From Methylovirgula sp. 4M-Z18 (GTDB lineage: Bacteria; Pseudomonadota; Alphaproteobacteria; Rhizobiales; Beijerinckiaceae): a DNA stretch of 64,000 nt. The notes under the pieces are model-generated. The model made no database searches and had not been told where the DNA came from. It saw only the letters and a list, made by a program, of their open reading frames with translations. The stretch's first letter is position 1, and every line of letters begins with the position of its first letter. The translations under genes were made by a program, and so were the position numbers. The DNA is taken from NCBI RefSeq assembly GCF_037890675.1, contig NZ_CP149574.1:3448874-3512873 (forward strand), written 5' to 3'. Positions 17,456 through 26,890 of this stretch are shown piece by piece.

Positions 17456-18892
17456 TCATCCCATCACCCGGCCATCAAGCGGAAACACTTTTGCCGGATT
17501 GAGCAGCCAGGCCTCATCAAAGGCCGCGCGCACGCGCATCTGCTGCTGCAGATCGACATCCGCATATTGATGCCGCATCAGATCGCGCTTCTCGATGCCG
17601 ACCCCATGTTCGCCCGTCAGGCAGCCGCCGACATCGACGCAGAGCTTCAGAATGTCGTTGCCCGCGGCCTCGGCCTTTTCCTGCTCTTTCGGATCGTTGA
17701 CATTGTACATGATCAACGGATGCATATTGCCGTCGCCGGCGTGAAAGACATTGGCGACGCGCAGGCCATACTCTTTCACGATCTCGCCGGTGCGCTTCAA
17801 CACATAGGACAATTGCCCCGTGGGGACCGTGCCATCCATGCAGATGTAATCGGCGACACGCCCGGTGGCGCCGAAGGCTGATTTGCGACCCTTCCAGATT
17901 TGCGCCGCCTCCATCGCCGATTGCGATTGCCGGATGACCTGCACCTCATGCTGCTGGGCGATGGCGATGATCTGCGCGAGCTGTGCGTCCATCTCGGTCT
18001 CGGACCCTTCGACCTCGATGATCAGCAGCGCCTCCACATGCAGCGGATAGCCGGCGCCGGCGAAAGCCTCGCAGATCGCGACGGCCGCTTTGTCCATGAA
18101 TTCCATGGCCACCGGAATGATGCCGGCGGCGATAATCGCTGCGACACAGGCGCCGGCGATTTCCGAGGAGGCAAAGCCGAACAGCACCGGTCGCGCCCCT
18201 TCGGCGATCGGCAGGATGCGCAATGTCGCCTCGGTCACGATGCCCAACTGGCCTTCCGAGCCGACGATGAAGCCGAGCAGATCGAAGCCGGGGTGATCGG
18301 GGCCGGGCCCGCCGACTTCGACGATCTCGCCATCCATCAGCACCATTTTGACGCCGAGCACATTGTTGCTGGTCACGCCATATTTGAGGCAATGGGCGCC
18401 GCCGGAATTCATGCCGACATTGCCGCCGATCGTGCAGGCGAGTTGCGACGACGGATCCGGCGCGTAGAAAAAGCCCTCTGCCACAATGGCATTGCTGACG
18501 CCGAGATTGGTGACGCCCGCTTCGACGCGGATGAAGCGGTTGAACGTATCGACCTCGAGAATGCGATTCATCTTGGCGACGCCGATCACCACCGCATCCT
18601 CTTGCGGGATCGCGCCGCCCGACAGCGACGTGCCCGCACCGCGCGGAATGACCGGCACGTGCAGATCGTTGCAATAGCGTAAGATCGCGCTGACCTCCTG
18701 CGTGTTGCGCGGCAGGACGACCGCCAGGGGCATGCGGCGGTAGGCGGTGAGCGCGTCGGTTTCGAACACGCGCATCTCAATGTCGCTCGTTACCAGGCAT
18801 TCGGCCGGCACGAGCTGCGTTAGGCCCGCGATGATCTCGCCGCGCCGGGCGAGGATCGTGGCGTCGGGAGCCGGAAAGGCGATGGCGGTCAT
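17456..18892 (-). CDS. glcD: glycolate oxidase subunit GlcD
   Basis: FAD-linked oxidase, 478 aa, catalytic subunit for oxidation of glycolate (and often D-lactate). The PCMH FAD-binding core reads PRGAGTSLSGGAIP (about 80-93) and TIGGNVGMNSGGAHCLKYG. The C-terminal part has VFHAGDGNMHP and GGCLTGEHGVGIEKRD, diagnostic for GlcD. The start at 18892 follows GGAGGAG; an ATG 12 bp upstream overlaps this site. First gene of glcDEF on the minus strand. Confidence 0.93.
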   Translation of the reverse strand: MTAIAFPAPDATILARRGEIIAGLTQLVPAECLVTSDIEMRVFETDALTAYRRMPLAVVLPRNTQEVSAILRYCNDLHVPVIPRGAGTSLSGGAIPQEDAVVIGVAKMNRILEVDTFNRFIRVEAGVTNLGVSNAIVAEGFFYAPDPSSQLACTIGGNVGMNSGGAHCLKYGVTSNNVLGVKMVLMDGEIVEVGGPGPDHPGFDLLGFIVGSEGQLGIVTEATLRILPIAEGARPVLFGFASSEIAGACVAAIIAAGIIPVAMEFMDKAAVAICEAFAGAGYPLHVEALLIIEVEGSETEMDAQLAQIIAIAQQHEVQVIRQSQSAMEAAQIWKGRKSAFGATGRVADYICMDGTVPTGQLSYVLKRTGEIVKEYGLRVANVFHAGDGNMHPLIMYNVNDPKEQEKAEAAGNDILKLCVDVGGCLTGEHGVGIEKRDLMRHQYADVDLQQQMRVRAAFDEAWLLNPAKVFPLDGRVMG

Positions 18893-18965
18893 GGTCTCCT
18901 CCAATGAGGAGATTAGGGCGGCGCGGCGGGTACGTCCATGTGAAAGCGTTGGGGCGCGAGCGAAA

Positions 18966-19038
18966 GGACCGCGAGCATCTCGCTGGCAAGCGCCGGCACG
19001 GCGCTATCGCACCGTTGCGAGCGAGACGCTCGCGGTCC
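18966..19038. repeat. GGACCGC palindromic repeat, copy 2
   Basis: Arms GGACCGCGAGCATCTCGCT and GCGAGACGCTCGCGGTCC enclose CACGGCGCTATCGCACCG, a stretch nearly identical to the third copy at 34324-34448. Located between glcD and murA, downstream of murA. Confidence 0.75.
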
Positions 19039-19062
19039 TTTAACGCGCGGTGCTTTAAACAC

Positions 19063-20361
19063 TCAACCCGGCGCGGACACGCGCTCGATTTGAGCACCAC
19101 AAGCGCCGAGCTTGCGCTCCAGATTCTCGAAGCCGCGGTCGAGGTGGTAGACGCGGTTGACCATCGTCTCCCCTTCCGCCGCCAGGGCCGCGATCACCAG
19201 CGACACAGACGCGCGCAGATCGGTCGCCATCACCGGGGCGCCCTTCAGCCTCTCGACGCCTTCGACGATGGCGCAATCACCGTCGAGGCGGATATGCGAG
19301 CCGAGGCGGGCAAGCTCCTGCACATGCATGAAGCGGTTTTCGAAAATGGTTTCGGTGATCTTCGACTGGCCCTTGGCGCGGGTCATCAGCGCCATGAACT
19401 GCGCCTGCAGATCGGTGGGGAAGCCGGGGAACGGCGCGGTCGTCACGTCGACCGGCGAAATGCCGGCGCCGTTGCGCTTGATCCGCACGCCTTCGTTGGT
19501 GGTCGTGACCACCGCGCCGGCCTTTTCGATCGCATCGAGCGCGCTTTGGAACAATTCGGGCCGCACGCCCTCCAGCATCACGTCGCCGCCGGTCATCGCG
19601 ACGGCGCAGGCATAGGTGCCGGCCTCGATCCGGTCGGGCAGCACCGCGTGGCGGGTGCCGGAAAGATGGGCGACGCCGTCGATCTCGATCGTCGAGGTAC
19701 CGGCGCCGCGGATGCGCGCGCCCATTTTGTTGAGGCAATCGGCGAGATCGACGATCTCCGGCTCGCGCGCCGCATTGTGCACGACGCTTTTGCCATGGGC
19801 GAGGCTCGCCGCCATCAGGGCCGTATGCGTGCCGCCGACCGTCACTTTCGGGAACTCGATCTCGGCGCCCTTGAGCCCGCCCGATCCCGCCTTGGTCACC
19901 ACATAGCCGGCATCGATGTCGACGCTCGCGCCCAGGCGCTCCAGCACCATCAGCAAGAGGTCCACGGGGCGCGTGCCGATGGCGCAGCCGCCCGGCAGGG
20001 ACACTTTGGCCTCGCCCATGCGGGCGAGCAGCGGCGCGATCACCCAGAAGCTCGCGCGCATTTTCGAGACGAGCTCATACGGCGCCAGCGTGTCGACGAT
20101 TTCGCCGGCGGTGAGGTGGATGGTGCGGCCGGTCGTGCCGTTCTCGCCGGCGCGCTTGCCGTTGATCGTATAATCGACGCCGTGATTGCCCAGAATGCGC
20201 ACCAGCATGTTCACGTCGGCGAGATTTGGCACATTGTCCAGGGTGAGCCGGTCGGCGGTGAGCAGGCTCGCGATCATCAGTGGCAACGCGGCGTTTTTCG
20301 CGCCGGAAATCGGAATCGTGCCATTCAGTTCTTTGCCGCCAACAATACGAATTCGATCCAT
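19063..20361 (-). CDS. murA: UDP-N-acetylglucosamine 1-carboxyvinyltransferase MurA
   Basis: First committed step of peptidoglycan synthesis: transfer of enolpyruvate from PEP to UDP-GlcNAc. 432 aa from the ATG at 20361, which has AGAGGA upstream. SGAKNAALP at 19-27 carries the conserved Lys22, and the catalytic cysteine that fosfomycin alkylates is Cys126 in [11 protein letters not shown]. An essential housekeeping gene; a 62-residue conserved protein gene lies upstream in the same direction. Confidence 0.96.
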   Translation of the reverse strand: MDRIRIVGGKELNGTIPISGAKNAALPLMIASLLTADRLTLDNVPNLADVNMLVRILGNHGVDYTINGKRAGENGTTGRTIHLTAGEIVDTLAPYELVSKMRASFWVIAPLLARMGEAKVSLPGGCAIGTRPVDLLLMVLERLGASVDIDAGYVVTKAGSGGLKGAEIEFPKVTVGGTHTALMAASLAHGKSVVHNAAREPEIVDLADCLNKMGARIRGAGTSTIEIDGVAHLSGTRHAVLPDRIEAGTYACAVAMTGGDVMLEGVRPELFQSALDAIEKAGAVVTTTNEGVRIKRNGAGISPVDVTTAPFPGFPTDLQAQFMALMTRAKGQSKITETIFENRFMHVQELARLGSHIRLDGDCAIVEGVERLKGAPVMATDLRASVSLVIAALAAEGETMVNRVYHLDRGFENLERKLGACGAQIERVSAPG

Positions 20362-20577
20362 CTTGTCCTCTACCCCGCGCGACCCGCGCCATTGTTGCAA
20401 TTTGTTCGTTAGCTTAAGCGAAATTGGTTAACACATTTTAAGATCCGGCCCTAACGGGCTTATCCACAGCCGCCTCGACGGCCACCGGGAAAGATCCAGC
20501 CTCCCCTTGCCATGGCGGGCAGGAGGGAAATAAGGCGCATTTGTGCAAAAACCAATGAGGCCGCCATATTTGCGCCG

Positions 20578-20766
20578 TCACTTGTCCTGCGATTCGTCAT
20601 CCGCCGCGGCATCGCGCCGGCCGCGCGCCTGGGCCTTGCGGCGCTTCAGATTGGCCCGCAGCGCCTCGGCAAGCCGGGCCTCGCGCGCCGCTTCGGCCGC
20701 AGCCTGCCGCGCCGCGGCATCGGCGCCGGGCGGTTTGGCGGCTTTGGACGGCGGGCGTTCGGCCAT
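20578..20766 (-). CDS. small Ala/Arg-rich conserved protein upstream of murA
   Basis: 62-residue, charged, Ala/Arg-rich protein ending LRANLKRRKAQARGRRDAAADDESQDK (read in parts). The pattern ALRANLKRRKAQARGR is familiar from small unnamed proteins next to alphaproteobacterial murA. The start at 20766 has AAGGAA six bases before the ATG. It is predicted to be helical and soluble. Function unknown; it may be co-transcribed with murA across 216 bp. Confidence 0.65.
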   Translation of the reverse strand: MAERPPSKAAKPPGADAAARQAAAEAAREARLAEALRANLKRRKAQARGRRDAAADDESQDK

Positions 20767-20973
20767 GTTTCCTTGTGTTCCAGGGGGCTTTAAGTGCGTG
20801 AAAGCCACGCCAATAAGGCAAGTTCGCGCGGCTGGAAACCACTCTTTCCACCCCGGCTTGCCAATTCACTGAAAATCCGACGATTAGTCCTTGCCATAGG
20901 CGAAAGCCTGTGGCACAACCCGCCCGCTTTCGACGCACGCGCCGCCTCAATGCGCCTGCGATCGCCTGTCGAT

Positions 20974-21048
<75 letters not shown>

Positions 21049-21296
21049 GTAAAAAGCAACCGTTTTCAAGAACTTAAATCGCGATGCAACAAGACAACAA
21101 ACTGTTGCCCGTGACGATTTGCGCTCTCCAGCCGTAACCATGTGCCCGCGCCCGAACATCGCGGATCGGTGCGCCGAGATGCAGCGCTCGGAAAATTGAC
21201 CTCGTGCCGGGCAATCCCCTCGCTTGAGGTTTCACATTGATTGTCGCCGCCGAAACCCTAAATCTCACAGTAAGAATTCAAAGGAGGAGATGACCC

Positions 21297-21515
21297 ATGT
21301 CAGAGACCTTTGATTATGATCCGGACGAGATGATCAGCTTTGAAGGCCATGATATTACGTTACGGGAGGCCGTTCACAGATATCGTAGCGAGAAGGAGCG
21401 TTCGGTTCCACTGGTCGACTTCACGGCCTATCGCGATTTTGACAAAGTGCCGCGCGAATTCTCAATCGAAGACTTCGAGTATTTCCTCGGCCGGCCGGAA
21501 TTTAAAGAAGAATAG
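21297..21515 (+). CDS. small acidic protein of unknown function
   Basis: 72-residue acidic protein (MSETFDYDPDEMISFEGHDI...), soluble, without signal or membrane segments. The AGGAGGAGATGACCC-ATG context is a very strong ribosome site, which supports translation. It stands alone after tRNA-Thr. I do not recognise the family. Confidence 0.65.
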   Translation: MSETFDYDPDEMISFEGHDITLREAVHRYRSEKERSVPLVDFTAYRDFDKVPREFSIEDFEYFLGRPEFKEE

Positions 21516-21606
21516 ATTGACCGGAAAAGCGAGGAGCCTGTCGCGGCCCGCCGCTGGATTGCAGGCGGTGGGCTGAGCGAGCAATTGGTCGCAAAGACAA
21601 GGCGAT

Positions 21607-21747
21607 TTAAGCTTCCGGCTTTGGGCTAGGCTCAAGTCTCAGCCGCTTGGCTCGCCGAACGCGCGCCCTCTCGATCGCCCAATGTGCCGTCAACCCGAGC
21701 CCCAGCGCGACCATCACACCGCCAATGACAAAAACAATCCAAGGCAT
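21607..21747 (-). CDS. possible 46-residue single-pass membrane protein
   Basis: Begins MPWIVFVIGGVMVALGLGLT, a clear transmembrane helix, followed by a basic segment (IERARVRRAKRLRL) and a Pro-rich end. The charge pattern fits N-out/C-in insertion. Ribosome site is weak (GGAAA). The coherent helix-plus-basic-tail composition is the only support. Confidence 0.4.
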   Translation of the reverse strand: MPWIVFVIGGVMVALGLGLTAHWAIERARVRRAKRLRLEPSPKPEA

Positions 21748-21884
21748 TTTGGTGTTTCCGAACGGTTTGAAACAAGTGCAGTAAGACCATTCGCCACGAG
21801 GCGTATGTGAATCAATTCACACATACCTCACATATGCGAACTTGTTGGGGCGAGACTGTGGCGTCTGGCCAAAAAAATCCAGGA

Positions 21885-21990
21885 CTAGAGCATTTTCCAG
21901 AAAAGTTGAGCGACTTTTCGGTTAAGAAAATGCGACAAAACAAAGAATTAGAGCAATTTTGCGATTCTGAAAGAACGCAAAATGCTCTAG
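21885..21990 (+). repeat. 106-bp CTAGAGCATTTTCC repeat, copy 2
   Basis: Same ends and same 106-bp length as the copy at 12602-12707, with the shared inner sequence AAAATGCGACAAAACAAAGAA and only a few base changes. Inverted terminal motifs CTAGAGCATTTT / AAAATGCTCTAG. Confidence 0.9.
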
Positions 21991-22106
21991 CGCCCGTGCG
22001 GGAACCGCGCTGCAACGTCCGCCGTTCCCTGCCGCGCGGGGCAAAGGGGGTATCGCTTTGAAATGTATCGTCTTTATGGCGCGCGTCCCGGGCGGCGCAC
22101 AGGGGT

Positions 22107-22130
22107 GGACCGCGCGTTCGCATGCGGTCC
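22107..22130. repeat. short GGACCGC / GCGGTCC palindrome
   Basis: GGACCGC and GCGGTCC arms with a 10-base centre. The arms match the ends of the GGACCGC repeat family, but the interior is absent, so it may be a deleted copy or coincidence. Confidence 0.4.
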
Positions 22131-22171
22131 CGTTCAATTCCGCAACCCGCCGGGCGACATAAAACGCGACA

Positions 22172-22603
22172 TCACTCCACTTTGACGGCCGTATCCCTCG
22201 CCACGGTCCTGCATGCACCATTCACAAGCTGCCCCACAGTGTCCGCCGGGGTCGCCGTCACCGTCGCGAAGGATTGTTCGACATATTTGCTGTATGTGCC
22301 GTCGAGGATCGCCAGATTCTTCGCGACGTCGCTTTCGAGCTCGCGCGCTTCCTCGGCTTCGGTCAGCCCGCATAAGGCATTGTCATCCCTGATCGCGGCC
22401 ACCGGCGTGGTTCCGATGGCGTGCTCCAGCGCCGGGCGACGACCGTTTGCGAGCCTATCGCCCAGATATGATCCGTCGCTCCGCCATCCTCCGTTGATCC
22501 AGGCAAAGCCGAGCAAAGCCACCCAGAGCGCGAAGCCTCCACCAACAATGAGTGCATTGCCCCAGTAAGGATTTGGTGCCTGCGGATGCCTGGTCATCGT
22601 CAT
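22172..22603 (-). CDS. membrane-anchored protein of unknown function
   Basis: 143-residue protein from the ATG at 22603, which follows GGGGACACG. One transmembrane helix (GNALIVGGGFALWVALLGFAW, about 15-35; slightly variable ends) is followed by a helical, charged periplasmic domain with two cysteines (ALCGL and NGACRT) that could pair. The frame extends about 50 codons further upstream, without a convincing start. I do not recognise the family. Confidence 0.55.
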   Translation of the reverse strand: MTMTRHPQAPNPYWGNALIVGGGFALWVALLGFAWINGGWRSDGSYLGDRLANGRRPALEHAIGTTPVAAIRDDNALCGLTEAEEARELESDVAKNLAILDGTYSKYVEQSFATVTATPADTVGQLVNGACRTVARDTAVKVE

Positions 22604-22862
22604 CTCGTGTCCCCACAATCGCTGTCTTGAGGCCAACTTTAGGCGCGCGCTGCATTGCGGTATGTGAAGCGGTTTACTCTTTGCACACATTCGAAATCCC
22701 CCTTTCGGATTAGCCCATGGGAAGGCGGAGTATCTCTCTTGCGTGTTGCGCAGCGGCCTCACGCCGAATCATGGCATCGGGCAAAAGCCGCAAAAAAGGC
22801 CGCCCGCGGAGGGGCGGCCCGTTTCCTCGTCTGTAAAACCGCGTCCGTCGCGGACGACGATT

Positions 22863-23453
22863 TTAGCGTGAGATCAGGATGATCTGCATCTGCGGCGGCG
22901 TGTTCGGCACCACGACGGCGGCGCGGCCGACGATGCGCAGGTTGGTCGGCGCCAGCGAAACATCGAGCGTGTCGAACACGACATGGGCGCCGTCACAATC
23001 GCCGTTGAAGTGGTAGGAGCCATCGACCGGCAAGAGGCCGAGGCCGACATCGCTGCCGTTCGGATAGACGCCGAAGAGACGGGCCAGGAAGATGCCGCTC
23101 ATCTTGCAGGTCTTGCCGTCCGGCATCGCGAGCGTACCGGTCACCACGGCGCCGTTGGACGCGCGATGCACATCGACGACGTTCATGGCCGTCACCTGGT
23201 TGCCCTTGTCGAGCCAGGTGATCTTCCAGTCGCCCATCAATGCATCGGTTTGTCCGGGCGTGTTTGGAGCGGCTTGCTGGGTCTGATCTGGTGCCGGCGT
23301 GGGCGCTGGAGCGGGTGCAGGCGCCGCAGCAACCGGTTTCGGCGCCGGCTTCTTGGGCGTTTGCGCAAAGGCGGGACTAAGGGCCAGGCCCGCAAGAAGG
23401 ACAACACCGAATCCGCGTATGATTGTCTGACGCATCTGTTTCACATCGATCAT
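22863..23453 (-). CDS. exported protein with Pro/Ala linker, unknown function
   Basis: 196 residues from the ATG at 23453 (AGGAG six bases upstream). A signal peptide ends at ALSPAFAQ (about 31), then a Pro/Ala/Lys linker to about 72, then a compact C-terminal domain beginning ALMGDWKITWLD, with two cysteines (KTCKM, GDCDG). The layout resembles small periplasmic lipocalin-like or inhibitor-like proteins (AprI/Omp19 type), but the match is too weak to name. Confidence 0.65.
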   Translation of the reverse strand: MIDVKQMRQTIIRGFGVVLLAGLALSPAFAQTPKKPAPKPVAAAPAPAPAPTPAPDQTQQAAPNTPGQTDALMGDWKITWLDKGNQVTAMNVVDVHRASNGAVVTGTLAMPDGKTCKMSGIFLARLFGVYPNGSDVGLGLLPVDGSYHFNGDCDGAHVVFDTLDVSLAPTNLRIVGRAAVVVPNTPPQMQIILISR

Positions 23454-23588
23454 TATCCGCTCCTGGCTATCCCGTATCGGGGGCGTTTTTCCCCAAAAAT
23501 TCAAGCGTGTTCCCCGCGTGATATAAAGGGAAATTCTTTCCATGCAATGAAATACCTGGCGAGGTCGTGTGTCATTTGTGCGCGGCCA

Positions 23589-24818
23589 TCAAGGCGTCGT
23601 TGAACCCGTCGCCGACGGCGCGCGGCGGCCGAGAGCGTGCAGCACGCCTTTGGCCGCCGCGACGCCGGTCGCGAAACTCGCCTGCAGCAAATAGCCGCCC
23701 GTCGGCGCCTCCCAATCCAGCATTTCGCCGGCGACGAAGACGCCTGGCAGATCCTTCAGCATCAGATGACCATCGACCGCGCTGCGCTCGATGCCGCCGG
23801 CCGAGGAAATCGCCCGCTCCAAGGGTCGCGTGCCGGTGAGCAGCAGCGGCACCGCCTTGATCCGCGCCGCAAGATCGCCCTCCTCGAGCCCTTCGCGCAA
23901 CAGGCCCGCGGCGGCGGCGCTCAACCCCACCTTGCGCAACCGATTCGCCATCGACTCGCCGAGGCGTCGCCGGACGAGGCGCGCGCCAAGCTCCGCCGCG
24001 CTCACGCCGGGTTTGAGATCGAGCGTCAGGACCGCCTCGCCGCGCGCTGCAATCGCCTGGCGCAAGCTGCGCGACAGGGCATAGATCGCACCGCCTTCGA
24101 CCCCGTAATCGCTCAGCATGATCTCGCCGCGCGAGGTCTCGGATCCGAATCGCGCCTCGACCGGTTTCAGCGGCGTGCCGGCGAAGCGCTGCCGGAAATG
24201 CGGCGACCACGCGACGTCAAAGCCGCAATTGGCCGGGGCGAACGGCTGCACGGGAATGCCTTTCGCGCCCAGGATGTCGCGCCAGCCGCCGTCGGAGCCG
24301 AGCCGGGGCCAGGACGCGCCGCCGAGCGCCAACACCGTTGCAGCGCTGCGGACATGCACCTCGCCCTCCGGCGTCGAAAACACCAGCGCGCCCTCCACAT
24401 CCCAGCCGCGCCACGCGTGCCTGGTCTTCAAGCTCACGCCATAGGATTGCAGCCGGCGCAGCCAGGCGCGCAGGAGCGGCGAGGCCTTGAAGCTTTTCGG
24501 AAACACGCGGCCTGACGAGCCGACGAATGTGGGCTCGCCTAAGGCCTCGCACCAGTCGCGCAAGGCTTGCGGCGGAAACGCCGCCAGAATCGGCTGCAAC
24601 CAATCGGACGCCTCGCCATAACGGCCAACGAAGCGGTCGAAATCCTCGGAATGGGTGAGATTGAGGCCGCCGCGCCCGGCCATCAGGAATTTGCGCGCCG
24701 GCGACGGCATGCGCTCGTAAAGGGTGACGGCAAGGCCCGCCGCGCCGAGCACCTCCGCCGCCATCAACCCGGCCGGCCCGGCGCCGATGATCGCAATGTG
24801 GGGAACGCTTGCATTCAT
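23589..24818 (-). CDS. NAD(P)/FAD-dependent oxidoreductase, TIGR03862/HI0933-like
   Basis: 409-residue flavoprotein. The N-terminal dinucleotide fold reads IAIIGAGPAGLMAAEVLGAAG, then ARKFLMAGRGGLNLTHSE, typical of the HI0933/BaiN-like group; LALGGASWPRLGSDGGW and the C-terminal GVFVAGEMLDWEAPTGGYLLQ (FAD-contacting) complete the family pattern. The substrate is unknown. The start at 24818 is chosen because the fold begins immediately after it; no strong ribosome site. It is divergent from rluD. Confidence 0.85.
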   Translation of the reverse strand: MNASVPHIAIIGAGPAGLMAAEVLGAAGLAVTLYERMPSPARKFLMAGRGGLNLTHSEDFDRFVGRYGEASDWLQPILAAFPPQALRDWCEALGEPTFVGSSGRVFPKSFKASPLLRAWLRRLQSYGVSLKTRHAWRGWDVEGALVFSTPEGEVHVRSAATVLALGGASWPRLGSDGGWRDILGAKGIPVQPFAPANCGFDVAWSPHFRQRFAGTPLKPVEARFGSETSRGEIMLSDYGVEGGAIYALSRSLRQAIAARGEAVLTLDLKPGVSAAELGARLVRRRLGESMANRLRKVGLSAAAAGLLREGLEEGDLAARIKAVPLLLTGTRPLERAISSAGGIERSAVDGHLMLKDLPGVFVAGEMLDWEAPTGGYLLQASFATGVAAAKGVLHALGRRAPSATGSTTP

Positions 24819-24910
24819 TGGGCCGCGTATAGGCGATTGCGCTGTCACCGACAATGCAAGGGCGGCACAATTTCCTTGGCTTGGCCGCGCCCGCCCGCTA
24901 CACCCCGCTC

Positions 24911-26011
24911 ATGAACCAATATGCCAAACAGCGTCAGGCGCGCCTCGCCTCCGGCTGGTACGAGGAAGAGGACGACGAGGTCGACCTCGCTCCGCCGCCG
25001 CCCGCCCTGCCGAGCCTGCCCCAGGGCCAGCACGCCTTTGCCGTCGAGCCGGACGAGGCCGGGCAGCGGCTCGATCTGTTCCTCGGCCATGCGGCAACCC
25101 GCGGCGGCGCGCATCTGTCGCGCGCCCGCATCAAGACCTTGATCGGCGAGGGCGCGGTCACGATCGACGCCGCGCCGGCAAGCGAGCCGAAAACCAAGGT
25201 CCGCGCGGGGCAAGTCGTCGTGCTCGACATGCCGGAAGCGGCGCCCGCCGAGCCGCAAGGCGAAAATATCCCGCTGACCGTCGTCTATGAGGACGATCAT
25301 CTCATCGTCATCGACAAGCCCGCCGGGCTCGTCGTGCATCCCGCCGCCGGACACGAAAACGGCACGCTGGTGAATGCGCTGATCGCCCATTGCGGCACCT
25401 CGCTGTCCGGCATCGGCGGCGTGAAACGGCCCGGCATCGTGCATCGGATCGACAAGGACACGAGCGGCCTGCTTGTCGTCGCCAAGGACGATGCGGCGCA
25501 TCAGGGCCTCGCGGCCCTCTTTGCCGACCACGGCCGCTCGGGGTCGCTGGTGCGCGAATACCGCGCCTTCGTCTGGGGCGAGCCGGAGCGCAGTTCCGGC
25601 TCGGTCGATGCGCCGATCGGCCGGCACACCCATCAGCGCGAAAAAATGACGATCATGCGCGGGAGCAAGGGCCGCGAGGCCGTGACCCATTGGGAGAAGC
25701 TGGAGAGCTTCGGCGGCCAGGCAAGCCTCATCGCCTGCCGGCTGGAGACCGGCCGGACACACCAGATCCGCGTCCATATGGCCCATATCGGCCATCCGCT
25801 GCTGGGCGACGCCGTCTATGGCAGCGGCTTCAAGACGAAGGCCTCGCGCCTGCCCGAAGCCGCGCGCGCCGTGCTGGCGAAGCTCCATCGCCAGGCATTG
25901 CATGCGGCGGTGCTCGGGTTCGAGCATCCGGTCACCGGCGAGGAATTGCTGTTCGAAAGCGAGCTACCGCCGGATCTGGCGGCGCTGGAAGAGGCGTTGT
26001 CCGGCCGATAA
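24911..26011 (+). CDS. rluD: RluD-type 23S rRNA pseudouridine synthase
   Basis: 366 residues: an acidic N-terminal extension (about 1-45), an S4-like RNA-binding domain (about 45-115), then the RluA-family catalytic domain. The catalytic Asp is D181 in HRIDKDTSGLLVVAK; CRLETGRTHQIRVHMAHIGHP follows. RluD makes pseudouridines in helix 69 of 23S rRNA; the RluA family has other members, and the S4 domain with the IDKDTSG motif favours RluD/RluC. In alphaproteobacteria rluD is often next to rpoH, as here within 2 kb. Confidence 0.9.
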   Translation: MNQYAKQRQARLASGWYEEEDDEVDLAPPPPALPSLPQGQHAFAVEPDEAGQRLDLFLGHAATRGGAHLSRARIKTLIGEGAVTIDAAPASEPKTKVRAGQVVVLDMPEAAPAEPQGENIPLTVVYEDDHLIVIDKPAGLVVHPAAGHENGTLVNALIAHCGTSLSGIGGVKRPGIVHRIDKDTSGLLVVAKDDAAHQGLAALFADHGRSGSLVREYRAFVWGEPERSSGSVDAPIGRHTHQREKMTIMRGSKGREAVTHWEKLESFGGQASLIACRLETGRTHQIRVHMAHIGHPLLGDAVYGSGFKTKASRLPEAARAVLAKLHRQALHAAVLGFEHPVTGEELLFESELPPDLAALEEALSGR

Positions 26012-26048
26012 TTGCGCTTGCGGCCACGCCGAAAACAAAAAAACCTGG

Positions 26049-26074
26049 CGCCAGCCTTCGCGCTGGCGATTTTC
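26049..26074 (+). terminator. intrinsic terminator after rluD
   Basis: Stem CGCCAGC / GCTGGCG with loop CTTCGC, followed by ATTTTC. Located between rluD and the convergent lipoprotein gene; could serve both directions. Confidence 0.6.
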
Positions 26075-26132
26075 AACGATCAGCCCCCGCACGCCGGTTC
26101 ACCCGGCGCGCGGAGACGTGGCATCCTTGCTC

Positions 26133-26384
26133 CTATGTATGATGGACGCGGCGGCGATGATGATAATAGTGGCCGTGGCGATGCAGGCCGACGCTGCGCG
26201 ACACTGTCGGCCCCGTAATCACACCAGCAACGCCGCCGACAAGGGCGCCGGGCGGGCCAGCAACCGCCGCACCGGCCACGGCGCCGGTGCCGGCGCCGCC
26301 GATACGCTCCTGCGGCGTAGTGCAGGCCGCCAGACTCAGAACACCAACACCTAATAAAACAGACATAACGAACCGGTTGGTCAT
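26133..26384 (-). CDS. small glycine-zipper lipoprotein with His-rich tail
   Basis: 83 residues. A lipoprotein signal ends with the lipobox LAAC (Cys21), then a Gly/Ala-rich segment (GGAGTGAVAGAAVAGPPGA...) typical of glycine-zipper membrane-inserting domains, and a C-terminal tail with eight histidines (HRHGHYYHHRRRVHH). GGAGGG lies 5-6 bases before the ATG. Expected in the outer membrane or periplasm. A metal or nucleic-acid role for the tail is only a guess. Confidence 0.75.
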   Translation of the reverse strand: MTNRFVMSVLLGVGVLSLAACTTPQERIGGAGTGAVAGAAVAGPPGALVGGVAGVITGPTVSRSVGLHRHGHYYHHRRRVHHT

Positions 26385-26520
26385 CGTACCCTCCTGCGAT
26401 ACACGGCATGAGAACCGATAAGGTCAATGTCGGCCATTATGGCATCGGTTTCAATGCAAGGCAGCTAAGCGCGGCTTGAAAATTCGCAAAAAAAGCCCGT
26501 CGTCTCCCGGCACATAACGC

Positions 26521-26549
26521 TTGACACGCCCCACAAGGGAACATTTAGC
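26521..26549 (+). promoter_or_regulatory. relic promoter of the duplicated gene start
   Basis: TTGACA (26521-26526), 17 bp, TTTAGC (26544-26549). Spacing to the following GTG at 26572 is 51 bp from the -35, almost the same as in the intact copy at 27209-27259. Confidence 0.45.
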
Positions 26550-26571
26550 AAACATTTTACGAGGAACGGTC

Positions 26572-26703
26572 GTGGCGAGAATTTGGACGGCGCAGGCGGC
26601 GCGCACGGCACCTCGCGACACCGGTGGCGGGCGGTCCACACCAACAACACCCATTTTCAGAGATGCCCACCGCGCGCGGCCTGTCGGTCGAGCTTCCGAT
26701 TGA
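26572..26703 (+). pseudogene. truncated duplicate of the gene at 27259
   Basis: GTG start, then VARIWTAQAARTAPRDTG, which parallels MAGTWTAERRAAQAARARAS at 27259. The similarity ends after about 17 codons; the frame then runs through unrelated sequence to a stop at 26703 and overlaps the convergent small gene. Promoter spacing is conserved, so this looks like a decayed partial duplication. Confidence 0.45.
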
Positions 26704-26890
26704 CCTCTTCGAGCAGCAAATAAGTTGCGCGCAGCCCGGTGGCCAGATTTACCAGACCCTCTGCAATATATTGGAGGCCGGCGAACGTATCCGTTGCATT
26801 GAGATCGTTTCCGGCGTTAAGGATTCCGCGCGTAAATGAGCGCTGCGCATTCCTGAAGTTATACTCGGCCTCTTCGGTGGGTTTGCTCAT
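26657..26890 (-). CDS. small helical protein of unknown function
   Basis: 77 residues from the ATG at 26890, which follows GGAGG. Predicted helical: MSKPTEEAEYNFRNAQRSF, then an amphipathic LQYIAEGLVNLATGLRATYLLLEEVNRKLDRQ segment (read in parts). Soluble or peripheral. No family recognised. Confidence 0.5.
   Translation of the reverse strand: MSKPTEEAEYNFRNAQRSFTRGILNAGNDLNATDTFAGLQYIAEGLVNLATGLRATYLLLEEVNRKLDRQAARGGHL

Noticed and set aside
20428-20441. TTAA-N6-TTAA upstream of murA
   Set aside because: Spacing is six, not the seven of the CtrA consensus; chance is likely in this A/T-rich leader.
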